Assembly: GCA_963771705.1 (NCBI GenBank)
Contig: CAVYUP010000014.1
Coordinates: 310,001-374,000 of the forward strand
Source of the DNA: DATFVA01 sp963771705
GTDB lineage: Bacteria; Bacteroidota; Ignavibacteria; Ignavibacteriales; Ignavibacteriaceae
DNA: 64,000 nucleotides
Direction of reading: 5' to 3'
The first letter of the stretch is position 1, and the number at the start of each line of letters is the position of its first letter. Under the pieces are notes generated by a model. The model was given only the letters and a program-made list of their open reading frames with translations. It had not been told where the DNA came from and made no database searches. Below, in pieces: positions 35,602-44,598 of this stretch. The translations under genes were made by a program, and so were the position numbers.

Positions 35602-38193
35602 ATGAATCAGAAAATTCTACCATTTATTGTTATTTCTTTATTTGCTCTACTGCTGAGTTCCTGCGGAGGGAATAAAGAAATAACAAGAGATGAAAATTCC
35701 TCTGGAAAAAACGAAGGCATTGTAAAAGGGGGGATCGTCTCGGAAATGATGGAACAGGCAAGACAATATTATATTTCCGCACTTGCAAAACAGGATATAA
35801 ACAGTACTACGGAAACTGTATCAAATTATGAATCGTCTCTCAGGATAGTAAACAATCTTAGTTATTACCCTGGAATTGAAGAAAATGAAGCCTACCTTGA
35901 ACTTGAAAAATCCATTATCGAAGATTACAGGAAATATTTAGACGGACTCCCCGAACTTCCTGTAGAGGTTTCTTTTGCTGCTCTTGAAGAGTGGATGGGA
36001 AAAAATATGCCCGATGAGCAATTTGCTCTGAAGGACAAAGGGAAGGACACAAATTCGGTCGTTATACCTGCGGATGTTCCCCTGGAAGTTAATTCATATG
36101 TTGAGCAGTGGGTAGAATATTTCACTGGAAAAGGCCGTAAGCACATGGAACTCTGGCTTGAACGCTCGGGCAGATATTTTCCAATGATGACCAGCATCTT
36201 TGAACAGGAAGGTGTTCCTAAACAGCTCGTTTACCTGAGTATGGTTGAGAGCGGATTGAATCCCGTAGCCCGTTCATGGGCCAGCGCGGTAGGATTATGG
36301 CAATTTATAAAATCCACCGGAAGGATGTACGGACTTGAATCAGCATTCTACTTTGATGAAAGGCGCGATCCTGAGAAATCGACCCGCGCTGCAGCAAGGC
36401 ATCTGAAAGACCTTTATACTTCATTAAACGACTGGTATCTGGCTCTGGCAGCCTACAACGCAGGTGAAGGAAGAATTACCCGCGCCGTAAGAAGAGCAGG
36501 AGAGAATAATTTCTGGGCGGCAAGACAATATCTGCCGAGAGAAACCAGGAGCTATGTACCTCAGTATATAGCAGTATGCCTTATTGCCATGAACCCTGAA
36601 AAATACGGGTTCACCAATATTCAGCTTGATAAACCGATCGAATATGAAACCTGCAAAGTTAATGAGGCAGTCGATCTTAATTTTATCTCTCAAAGTATCG
36701 GTACCAGTGTTGAAACTCTCCTTGATATGAATCCTGAACTTACGCAGATGAGCACACCCAGAAGTTATGCCGGCGGTTATGATCTTAAGATACCTGTGGG
36801 TACTTCCTCTAACCTGATGGCCAGCCTTCAGGATATACCAGCGTCAGCTAAGAGAAATTATCTTGTGCATACAATCAGAAGAGGAGAAACATTATCGCGC
36901 ATTGCAGCCAGATATGGAATTTCATCTCACGATCTGGCCGACGCTAATAACATTTCCGTCAGATCACGGATCTATCCAGGCGTAACCCTGAAGATCCCGG
37001 TTTCCAATGTATCGGACAGGGACTTTGCCTATAATACCAATACAGAAGAAGCCGATGAAACTGAAAATACCGGATATGTTTCTCCATACGCAGCACTGAT
37101 AAAAGACGGAAACATTGATACAGACACCACCTCAGGTGAAGAAGGCATTGCCGCGCTTGATGAAGATAATACCGTAAGCGGGGATGACAGCGCAATCACC
37201 GGTGAAGACGGTTCTACAATTGCAGTAATTCCTGCAGGTAAAGCCATGGTGACTTATACAGTTAAAAAAGGTGAAAGTCTGCTGGGTATTGCTGACCTCT
37301 TTAATTCAAGAGTAAGCGATATAAGAAACTGGAACAACATACCATATACGAGGACGATAAGTGTTGGTCAGCAACTTGTATTATATGTGCCTCTGGAAAA
37401 GAAAGATTTTTATGCCAGTTTAGATAACCAGACCCCGGTGGAAAAGTCGGTTACCAAATCGAATACCTCAAACACCGCCTCATCATACGTATATCACCGT
37501 ATAAGGAGAGGTGAAAATCTGTACTCAATAGCAAAGAAATACAGGGTATACGTCAGCGATTTGCGTGGCTGGAATGATATATCCGGAAACAGAATCTATG
37601 CAGGCCAGAAATTAAAAATATACACAAGCCGCACGGCAATAGCCGATAACACCTCTACTTCCTCGCGTGCCAGCATGTACCGTTATAAAGTAAGAAGAGG
37701 CGATACTATCAGCCAAATAGCCGAAAGGTTCAACGTATCTTCTTCCCAGATAAAGTCGTGGAACTCGCTGAATTCAAACAGGATTAATTACGGACAAACC
37801 CTGAAAATCTATTCGCACGAGACTACCGAATCGCTCGGCGACAATACAACAAAAAATTCGGCAAACATTAACTATTATAAAATCAAACCAGGTGACAGTA
37901 TAGGTCAGATTGCTGAACTTTATAAGGTTTCCTCTTCAAGCATAAGAAGATGGAACGGGTTAAGAAGCAACAAGATAATTGCCGGGAAAACCCTTAAGAT
38001 CTACTCTGACGCAGATGTTAATGATGTTCCTGAAACACCGCACAGAAGCGGAACCGGAATTCATATGGTTACCCGAGGAGAGTCGCTTTATTCTATAGCC
38101 AGGATGTACTCAACTTCTGTTGAAAACCTGAAAAGAATGAATAAACTTTCGAGTACGAAGATTGTTGTAGGTCAAAAACTCAGAGTTGAATAG
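35602..38193 (+). CDS. MltD-like membrane-bound lytic transglycosylase with six LysM repeats
   Basis: The 863-residue lipoprotein (lipobox LLSSC, C21) cleaves peptidoglycan glycan strands to anhydro-muropeptides. The SLT domain spans about 190-335: LSMVESGLNPVARSWASAVGLWQFI contains the catalytic glutamate E216, and LALAAYNAGEGRITRAV follows. Six LysM modules bind glycan: near residues 420-466, 548-597, 630-674, 692-736, 753-797 and 815-863, each with a GEx(L/I)xxIA core. An acidic Thr/Ser/Asp linker (about 475-540) separates the first two. E. coli MltD has only two or three LysM copies, so the array is expanded. GGAG lies 6 bp before the ATG. Confidence 0.93.
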   Translation: MNQKILPFIVISLFALLLSSCGGNKEITRDENSSGKNEGIVKGGIVSEMMEQARQYYISALAKQDINSTTETVSNYESSLRIVNNLSYYPGIEENEAYLELEKSIIEDYRKYLDGLPELPVEVSFAALEEWMGKNMPDEQFALKDKGKDTNSVVIPADVPLEVNSYVEQWVEYFTGKGRKHMELWLERSGRYFPMMTSIFEQEGVPKQLVYLSMVESGLNPVARSWASAVGLWQFIKSTGRMYGLESAFYFDERRDPEKSTRAAARHLKDLYTSLNDWYLALAAYNAGEGRITRAVRRAGENNFWAARQYLPRETRSYVPQYIAVCLIAMNPEKYGFTNIQLDKPIEYETCKVNEAVDLNFISQSIGTSVETLLDMNPELTQMSTPRSYAGGYDLKIPVGTSSNLMASLQDIPASAKRNYLVHTIRRGETLSRIAARYGISSHDLADANNISVRSRIYPGVTLKIPVSNVSDRDFAYNTNTEEADETENTGYVSPYAALIKDGNIDTDTTSGEEGIAALDEDNTVSGDDSAITGEDGSTIAVIPAGKAMVTYTVKKGESLLGIADLFNSRVSDIRNWNNIPYTRTISVGQQLVLYVPLEKKDFYASLDNQTPVEKSVTKSNTSNTASSYVYHRIRRGENLYSIAKKYRVYVSDLRGWNDISGNRIYAGQKLKIYTSRTAIADNTSTSSRASMYRYKVRRGDTISQIAERFNVSSSQIKSWNSLNSNRINYGQTLKIYSHETTESLGDNTTKNSANINYYKIKPGDSIGQIAELYKVSSSSIRRWNGLRSNKIIAGKTLKIYSDADVNDVPETPHRSGTGIHMVTRGESLYSIARMYSTSVENLKRMNKLSSTKIVVGQKLRVE

Positions 38194-38221
38194 ATGATCA
38201 GCTTTATTTTTATGATCAGTT

Positions 38222-38267
38222 AAACTAACTTTGCAAACATAATTGGAGGAAGTCCAAACTAACTTTG
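38222..38267 (+). promoter_or_regulatory. Duplicated Bacteroidota-type -7 promoter motif upstream of the TPP riboswitch
   Basis: AAACTAACTTTG occurs twice, at 38222-38233 and 38256-38267, 34 bp apart. Each copy contains TAACTTTG, fitting the Bacteroidota -7 consensus TAnnTTTG. The second copy would place the transcription start a few bases downstream, just before the riboswitch P1 arm at 38280, which fits well. I see no convincing -33 TTG at the usual spacing. Confidence 0.45.
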
Positions 38268-38279
38268 AAATTTTGATTG

Positions 38280-38429
38280 AGCCGTTAGGGGTGTTGTCCC
38301 GCTTGCCGGGCGACTGAGAGCATACCCTAAAACCTGATCTGGGTAATACCAGCGTAGGGAAACGGGCTAAATAGCCTGCTTAGGGAATAATTAAGTATTT
38401 AGCCGTTTCTTGAAACGGCTATTTTTTTT
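38280..38429 (+). promoter_or_regulatory. TPP riboswitch (THI element) with transcription-terminator platform
   Basis: Conserved thi-box blocks are present in order: TAGGGGTG (38286-38293), ACTGAGAGCATACCCT (38323-38338), AACCTGATCTGGGTAATACCAGCG in two blocks (38341-38354) and TAGGGAA (38355-38361). P1 pairs AGCCGTT (38280-38286) with AACGGGCT (38361-38368, one bulged G). The same 3' strand, extended as AAACGGGCTAAAT (38360-38372), can alternatively pair with ATTTAGCCGTTT (38397-38408), whose end is the left arm of the terminator. TPP binding would thus free the terminator and switch off the downstream TonB receptor, thiamine pyrophosphokinase and symporter. Confidence 0.95.
38401..38429 (+). 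terminator. Riboswitch-controlled intrinsic terminator
   Basis: AGCCGTTT (38401-38408) pairs with AAACGGCT (38413-38420) around a CTTG loop, followed by A and eight T. It is the OFF state of the TPP riboswitch and sits 15 bp before the receptor gene's ATG. Confidence 0.92.
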
Positions 38430-38444
38430 ATACGGAGGTAATAA

Positions 38445-40909
38445 ATGAAATACTTGGTTATTCTTTTTTTCTTTTAAACATTTCTCTTTTTTCACAAAAC
38501 GTAGTAGTTAAAGGAAAAGTGCTGGATGCCGAAACCCTTCAGCCGCTTCCTTCAGCCAACCTGATAATCGAAAATAAACAAATTGGTACAGCCACCGAAG
38601 AAGACGGAAGTTTCAGCGTCTCCGGAAATATCAGTCCCGGCGATATTCTGAAGGTCAGCTATGTAGGTTATACATCCAGAGAAATCTCCCTGAAGGACAA
38701 AGATCTCGACAATCTAGTGATCAGGCTATACCCCGAAATAATTCCCTCACAGACTGTTTTTGTTGAAGGAAGCATCGGGAAAAAAGGCTTTTCTCCTGTT
38801 ACTTTCGATAAAGTAACAAGGAAGGAAATCCAGGAGAATTATACTGTACAGGACATTCCAAAGTATCTCAGCACACTTCCCTCCACAACATTTTACTCGG
38901 AGAACGGCAATGGTATCGGGTACAACTACCTGAGCATCAGAGGATTTGATCAGCGAAGGATATCTGTATCGATCAACGGCATTCCGCAGAATGATCCGGA
39001 GGACCACAATGTATACTGGCTGGATTTTCCCGATCTGCTGGCAAGCACCGATCTTATTCAGGTTCAGAGAGGAGCAGGGAGCGGAGCCTCGGGATATCCC
39101 GCAATAGGCGGCAGTATTAATATTATAACCTCTACGTTCACGAACGATCCGCAGGCAAACTTCTTTGCGGCGGCAGGGAGTTATAATACAAGAAAGTACA
39201 GTGCTTCTTTTTCCAGCGGACTAATCAACAAAAAATATTCAGTATACGCAAAGCTGTCGCAGATACTAAGCAACGGCTACAGATTAAGCTCCTGGGTCAA
39301 GTTTAACTCTTATCACCTTTCGGCCGTAAGGTATGACGATAAACTTACCTCGCAGGTAAACTTTTACGGCGGGCCCGTTGCGGACGGATTGGCTTATACC
39401 GGTTTACCTAAGTTTGCTGTTAAGAACCGGGAATTAAGAAAAGCCAACTACTCATACTGGGAAGCCGATCAAAACGGGTATACTTATACTTTAGAGAGAA
39501 AACCAACTGAAATTGAGAATTTCTCACAGCCTCATTATGAACTGCTTAATGAATACAGGCTTAACGACAACCTTACTTTTAACTCGGCATTATTCCTCGT
39601 AACAGGAGACGGCTTCTTTGATTTCGACGGATCATGGGCTGATACTACATACCTAAGGCTGACAAGCCAATACGGTTTTCAGCCGACGCAGAACCCGGGC
39701 AACGTACTCATCCGTGCCCAGGTTAATAATACCCAGTACGGCTGGATACCTCGTATGAGTTATAAGCATCAGAATGGCGAACTGATCGTGGGCGGGGAAT
39801 TAAGAAAACATAAATCCGATCATTGGGGATCTGTTAATTTTGGGGAAAATCTGCCTGAGGGAATCACGAAGGACTTCAGATATTATTATTATAACGGGGG
39901 GAAGGATATTATTGACGGATTTGTTCACGAAGAATACACTGTCAGTCCACTCTTTAATGTGCTTGGTGAAATCCAGGCCGCCTATCATAAATACAGACTA
40001 TATAATGAAAAATACCTGGGATATGATTTCTCTGTAAGCAATTTATTTTTTAATCCACGGCTGGGTGTAAACGCGAAATTCACCCAGGATCTGAACGCGT
40101 ATCTTTCTTTCGCAAGAGTATCGAGGGAACCCAGACTCACCAATTATTATGATGCGGCAGAGTCGAGCGGCGGAGCAGTTCCGCAGTTCAAACAGAATCC
40201 CGATGGTTCATACAATTATGATGAACCGCTGGTAAAACCTGAAACAATGAATGATATTGAATTGGGTTCTTCATATCACACCAAAGAGCTCAATCTAACT
40301 CTGAACCTCTTTTATATGTTATTCGATAATGAAATAGTTAAGAACGGACAAGTTGACAGGTTTGGTCAGCCGATTACAGGAAACGTTAAGAGCACCATCC
40401 ACAAGGGGGTTGAATTCTCAGGAATATTAAATCTTGTACATGGTTTGCAGCTCATCGGCAATGCCACTTACAGCAAAAACACAATTGAAGAAGGCAGGTT
40501 GTACCTCGGAACTGATGAATACCTGGATCTAAGCGGCAACAGGATCAGCGGTTTTCCTGATTTTCTTGCTAACTTTGGCATAAGTTATAATGATCACGGT
40601 ATATTTGCGCAGTTTACAGGAAGATATGTTGGAGCATTTTATTCAGATAATTATGATACTAAAATTACACAATACCTTAATCAGCACCCGGGTTTTATAT
40701 CATACAGCGACAATAAAAACGACGCGTATTTTACAGCTGATTTCACGGCAAGCTATGAGTTTAATTTATTCAGTGCATTGAACAGTTCAAAAATATTTAT
40801 CCAGGTTAACAATGTTTTTGATAACCTGTATTCAGCAAATGCAATTGGTCCAGAATTCTTCCCCGCTGCTGAAAGAAACTTTTTAGCCGGCATCCAGGCG
40901 GGATTATAG
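38445..40909 (+). CDS. TonB-dependent outer-membrane receptor (thiamine-type), with apparent frameshift in the signal peptide
   Basis: The only ATG near GGAGG is 38445, encoding MKYLVILFFF then TAA. One extra T in the T7 run at 38464-38470 would join it to the long frame, giving a normal signal peptide (LLNISLFS then QNVVVKG). The long frame itself is open from GTG 38519 to 40909 (796 residues). It has a carboxypeptidase-regulatory-like domain (KGKVLDAETLQPLPSANLII, about 1-75), a TonB plug (SIRGFDQRRISVSINGIPQND, GAIGGSINI-like SGYPAIGGSINIIT) and a barrel ending in FLAGIQAGL. Its place behind a TPP riboswitch argues for uptake of thiamine or a thiamine precursor. The frameshift may be a sequencing error or slipped-strand phase variation. 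Confidence 0.88.
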
Positions 40910-40934
40910 AGGATAACTATTTAAGGATATCAAC

Positions 40935-41588
40935 TTGAAAAAATGTATAATACTCGCTAACGGTAAACCTCCCGCGAAAAAAGCGATACAGTATTTACAG
41001 TCAATCGGGTACACTACCATTATCTGTGCAGACGGCGGCGCGGATACAGCGAAGAAACTTGGACTGACTCCTGATTACATCATTGGCGATTTTGATTCGG
41101 TGAAGGATGAAACGCTTCATTACTTCCGGCACAAATCTGAAATTATTAAGGTCAAAAGACAGAATGACACTGATGTTGAAAAATGCCTGAAGTATGCTAT
41201 TAAGAAGAAATGTAAAGAAACTGTTCTTCTAGGAGCCATAGGTGACCGGCTTGACCATAGCTTCTGTAATATGGGAATCGTTATTAAGTTCTTTTGGAGG
41301 ATCAAAGCAAGGATAATTTCGGACAAATCCATCCTCACTCCGTATACAGGTGAAGTCGTTCTCAGTACCGTTCCGGATGAAACAATCTCGCTATATGGAT
41401 TTGATGAGAAAACGAAAATCACCTCTTCCGGGTTAAAATATCCATTGAAACGGACTCCTCTTCCATTCGGACAGCGGGAGAGTACCAGCAACGTAGCTGT
41501 TAAGGATAAAATTAAACTGAAAATTACCGGCGGTATTATTTTCGTAATAAGGGATTTCAATACCCTGAAGAAGCATGATCTCATTTAA
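40935..41588 (+). CDS. thiN: Thiamine pyrophosphokinase
   Basis: The enzyme makes TPP from thiamine and ATP, allowing use of imported thiamine. The 217-residue protein has the family motifs ICADGGADTAKKLG (about 30-43), PDYIIGDFDSV, the catalytic QNDTDVEKCLKYA, and LGAIGDRLDHSFCNMG, followed by the C-terminal beta-barrel with TSSGLKYPL and STSNVA. Start TTG 40935 (LKKCIILANG) follows AAGGATAT. It lies 25 bp after the TonB receptor and overlaps the symporter gene by 14 bases, so all three belong to the TPP-riboswitch operon. Confidence 0.95.
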   Translation: MKKCIILANGKPPAKKAIQYLQSIGYTTIICADGGADTAKKLGLTPDYIIGDFDSVKDETLHYFRHKSEIIKVKRQNDTDVEKCLKYAIKKKCKETVLLGAIGDRLDHSFCNMGIVIKFFWRIKARIISDKSILTPYTGEVVLSTVPDETISLYGFDEKTKITSSGLKYPLKRTPLPFGQRESTSNVAVKDKIKLKITGGIIFVIRDFNTLKKHDLI

Positions 41589-42969
41589 TTCCCTCGACAT
41601 AGCAATAATTATCCTTTTCTTCGGGATCGTTCTGCTTATCGGCTTTATTTCCGGCAGGCATACAAAGGGAGAGGCGGATGATTATCTGTTGTCGGGTCGT
41701 AAGATAGGGCTTTTTCTTTTCATTCTTACGAACGTATCAACCTGGTACGGAGGCATACTTGGGGTAGGGGAGTTCACATATCGTTATGGGATAGCGAGCT
41801 GGTTCACCCAGGGATTTCCTTATTATGTCTTTGCTTTTTTATTTGCGATCTTTTTTGCAAAAAAGATAAGGTCAGCTTCACTTTTCACGATTCCCGACAA
41901 AATTAAAGAAACTTATGGGCAGACAGCCGGGATGATATCTGCTGTTCTGGTATTCGTATTAGTTTCGCCGGCGCCGTATGTCTTAATGACAGCTAACCTT
42001 ATTTCTTTGATCTTTCATACAGGGATAATAACCAGCCTGTTTATATCAGTCTTTCTATCAATGATTTATCTTCTCCAGGGAGGATTCCGGTCAAATGTAT
42101 TCACGGATTCATTTCAATTCTTCGTAATGTTCGGAGGATTTATTCTTATGCTGATATTCTGCGGAATAAACTTCGGAGGTTATGATTATCTCTCTTCCAC
42201 GCTGCCGAAGACTCATCTGGAACTTACTGGTGGAGCATCTCCTTTGTTTATTACGGTCTGGTTTCTTATTGCTATGTGGACATTTGCCGACCCCGGATTT
42301 CACCAGCGGTGCTACGCAGCAAAGAACGGAAGCGTTGCTGTAAAAGGAATTATCATCTCGATTGGTTTCTGGGCTTTGTTTGATTTCCTTACCACTTCAA
42401 CGGGATTATTTGCAAGAGCAACTTTGCCCGGAATAAGTCAGCCCGTGCTTTCATATCCTCTCCTTGCTGAAAAAATTCTTCCTTCAGGAGTAAAAGGAAT
42501 ATTTTATGCGGGACTATTTGCAACTATAATGTCAACCTCCAACAGTTTTTTATTTCTCAGTGGTACAACCATAGGCAGGGACTTTATATTCAGGCTGAAT
42601 AAAAACAGAACTGAAAGAAAATTAAAATCTTATACAATTACCGGCCTAAATATAAGCGGCCTGTTATCCATTCTCCTCGCTTACGAAATTCCCTCCGTCA
42701 TCGAGATCTGGTACACTCTCGGTTCCCTCTGTATACCGGCCATTATTCCTGCAGTGATCAGTTCCTATTATCCAAAACTCAGAATCAGCAATAAGGTTAT
42801 GGTTATTGAGATGATAACTGCGGTGACTATGAGTACGGTCTGGTATTTCCTCAGAGAAACCGGAATCATTACAGGTTTACCGTACGATATTGAGCCTATG
42901 ATAATTGGCTTATTCTTCGCAATCTGTATTCACCTTACAAACATTCTAATGCTCAAAAGACCTGGCTGA
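41575..42969 (+). CDS. Sodium:solute symporter (SSS) family carrier, candidate thiamine transporter
   Basis: A 464-residue polytopic protein with 12-13 helices and SSS-family features: GFISGRHTKGEADDYLLSGRKIG in the first loop (two blocks, about 24-46), VSTWYGGILGVGEFTYRYG, and the 180-residue area with ADPGFHQRCYAAKNGSVAVKG, then FATIMSTSNSFLFLSGTTIGRDF. SSS carriers couple Na+ to uptake of sugars, amino acids, vitamins and more. Its gene overlaps thiamine pyrophosphokinase by 14 bases inside the TPP-riboswitch operon, which makes thiamine or its precursor the best-supported substrate. That is inference from context; the sequence alone does not show it. Confidence 0.88.
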   Translation: MISFNSLDIAIIILFFGIVLLIGFISGRHTKGEADDYLLSGRKIGLFLFILTNVSTWYGGILGVGEFTYRYGIASWFTQGFPYYVFAFLFAIFFAKKIRSASLFTIPDKIKETYGQTAGMISAVLVFVLVSPAPYVLMTANLISLIFHTGIITSLFISVFLSMIYLLQGGFRSNVFTDSFQFFVMFGGFILMLIFCGINFGGYDYLSSTLPKTHLELTGGASPLFITVWFLIAMWTFADPGFHQRCYAAKNGSVAVKGIIISIGFWALFDFLTTSTGLFARATLPGISQPVLSYPLLAEKILPSGVKGIFYAGLFATIMSTSNSFLFLSGTTIGRDFIFRLNKNRTERKLKSYTITGLNISGLLSILLAYEIPSVIEIWYTLGSLCIPAIIPAVISSYYPKLRISNKVMVIEMITAVTMSTVWYFLRETGIITGLPYDIEPMIIGLFFAICIHLTNILMLKRPG

Positions 42970-43071
42970 CCTTAGACCATTACTGAAATTCAGCGCCCGC
43001 TTAATCCGAATGTAATAGGGCCGGTAATAAGCAGCGGGCAGTCTTGCAGATATAAAGGTTTTTGTCTTCAA

Positions 43072-43096
43072 CGCTGAGTCGATCAGCGGTTATTTT
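43072..43096 (+). terminator. Terminator of the thiamine operon, overlapping the terC stop codon
   Basis: CGCTGA (43072-43077) pairs with TCAGCG (43083-43088) around GTCGA, followed by GGTTATTTTC and a T-rich tract on the plus strand. The right arm includes the TGA stop of the convergent terC gene. It is a plausible plus-strand terminator for the symporter. Confidence 0.55.
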
Positions 43097-44018
43097 CTTT
43101 TTTTTCTTTTTTGCGGATGAGGGACAATATAACTGATCCGGCGAGGAGGGCTATAATTACTCCAAGGGAAACCGGGGTGGGGATGTGGTAAAAATCTGAG
43201 ATCATCATTTTAACGCCCACATAAAATAATATAATTGCAACGCCGTATTTGAGGTAAACGAACAGATCGACGATACCGGCAAGTGAGAAATACAATGCTC
43301 TCAATCCCAGTATTGCAAATATATTCGAAGTTATAATTATGAAGGGATCTCTTGTTATCGCTATAATGGCAGGGATAGAATCAACGGCAAAAACGATATC
43401 GGACGATTCAATTAAAAGCAGGGTAAGGAATATAGGAGTAGCATAGATAGTTCCATTTTTCTTCGTGAAGAATTTCTTTCCCTTATAATCGGGCATAATA
43501 TTGAAGAATTTCCTGATGAATTTAATAACCGGATGTTTTTCCCAGTCAATCTCTTTTTCCTCTCCGAAAGCCATCTGATACGCACCATACAGGAGAATTG
43601 CTCCGAAAAGATAAATTATCGGCTGGAAAAGATTTATTAGTCCCACACCTATAAGAATAAAAAGCACCCTGAGTACAATCGCACTTAAAATTCCCCATTT
43701 TAGAATGTGGGGCTGATTTTCATGCGAGATACCCATCGTCTTAAAGATCAGAAGAAACACAAAGAGATTATCTACCGAAAGAGAATATTCAATAAGGTAG
43801 CCTGTTATGAATTCGAGACTGCGCTGAGGGCCCTTTTCAAGAAAGAAATGTATGGCAACAAAAAAAAGAAGAGCGGTGCTTATCCACACACCGCTCCAAA
43901 TCAGACTTCTTTTTAATCCTATTTTACCTTGTCTATGGTCTGTTACATATAAGTCGATTATGATAATTATCAGCGCGATTATTACAAATACTATCCAGAA
44001 AAAAAATTCATTAAACAA
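43083..44018 (-). CDS. TerC-family integral membrane protein
   Basis: The 311-residue protein has about nine helices and TerC hallmarks: the acidic membrane motif LSVDNLFVFLLIF (about 82-94) and IESSDIVFAVDSIPAIIAITRDPFIIITSNIFAILGLRALYF (blocks about 203-244), with Asp residues inside helices thought to bind metal. TerC proteins are tied to tellurite resistance and to metallation of secreted enzymes (Mn export in MeeF/MeeY). No other ter genes are present. It is followed upstream on the same strand by arginine decarboxylase, 14 bp away. Confidence 0.93.
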   Translation of the reverse strand: MFNEFFFWIVFVIIALIIIIIDLYVTDHRQGKIGLKRSLIWSGVWISTALLFFVAIHFFLEKGPQRSLEFITGYLIEYSLSVDNLFVFLLIFKTMGISHENQPHILKWGILSAIVLRVLFILIGVGLINLFQPIIYLFGAILLYGAYQMAFGEEKEIDWEKHPVIKFIRKFFNIMPDYKGKKFFTKKNGTIYATPIFLTLLLIESSDIVFAVDSIPAIIAITRDPFIIITSNIFAILGLRALYFSLAGIVDLFVYLKYGVAIILFYVGVKMMISDFYHIPTPVSLGVIIALLAGSVILSLIRKKEKKENNR

Positions 44019-44032
44019 ATTTATTCACTCAA

Positions 44033-44578
44033 TTATGGTAAAAGAACTCCGATAGCAAGTACTGTAGTCCACAGGCCATTTTTATCGCCTTCAGCTGACT
44101 GAGTAATATTAAATGATCTTACAATTTTTCCTGACATCTTATATATATTTTCTCTTTCACTCCAATCCGTATCGGGATTAAACTCAACACCTAATGTTGT
44201 TGCCAGCATAGTTGCCGCAAGGTCTTCAGCATATTCACCAGCAACTTTTTCCGTCTCACCGAACGGATGATGCTCTGAAAGGTAGCCGTATTGAGAAGGA
44301 TCAGCGGGGAGCGCTGCTCCTATAGAAGCTGCTATCAGTCTATTGGGTTCATTTGTTGAATTCCGAGCCATTACCGCGAAGGTAATCTGGCCGGGGGAGA
44401 GTTCCTTTAATCCTTCTTCCTTACTAATTTTTTTACAGCCCACAGGATAAATACTGCTGACTGTTACTAAATTGCATATTTCAACCCCGGCACTTCTAAG
44501 TGCCAGTTCGAATGATGTTAGATATTCTTTATGTCTGCCTACGCCTTTGGTAAAGAAAATTTTAGTTGGAACATACAA
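44033..44578 (-). CDS. Pyruvoyl-dependent arginine decarboxylase
   Basis: The 181-residue proenzyme self-cleaves at a Ser-Ser pair to make a pyruvoyl cofactor; here that pair is S41-S42 in NLVTVSSIYP. Other family features: FFTKGVGRHKEYLTSFELALRSAG at the N-terminus, GQITFAVMAR, and AASIGAALP with YGYLSEHHPFGE. It decarboxylates arginine to agmatine, the first step of an archaeal-type polyamine route also found in Chlorobi/Bacteroidota. A GGAGATGA site precedes the ATG at 44578. It lies 20 bp after tyrS and 14 bp before terC on the same strand. Confidence 0.93.
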   Translation of the reverse strand: MYVPTKIFFTKGVGRHKEYLTSFELALRSAGVEICNLVTVSSIYPVGCKKISKEEGLKELSPGQITFAVMARNSTNEPNRLIAASIGAALPADPSQYGYLSEHHPFGETEKVAGEYAEDLAATMLATTLGVEFNPDTDWSERENIYKMSGKIVRSFNITQSAEGDKNGLWTTVLAIGVLLP

Positions 44579-44598
44579 TATATCATCTCCTTTCTAAG

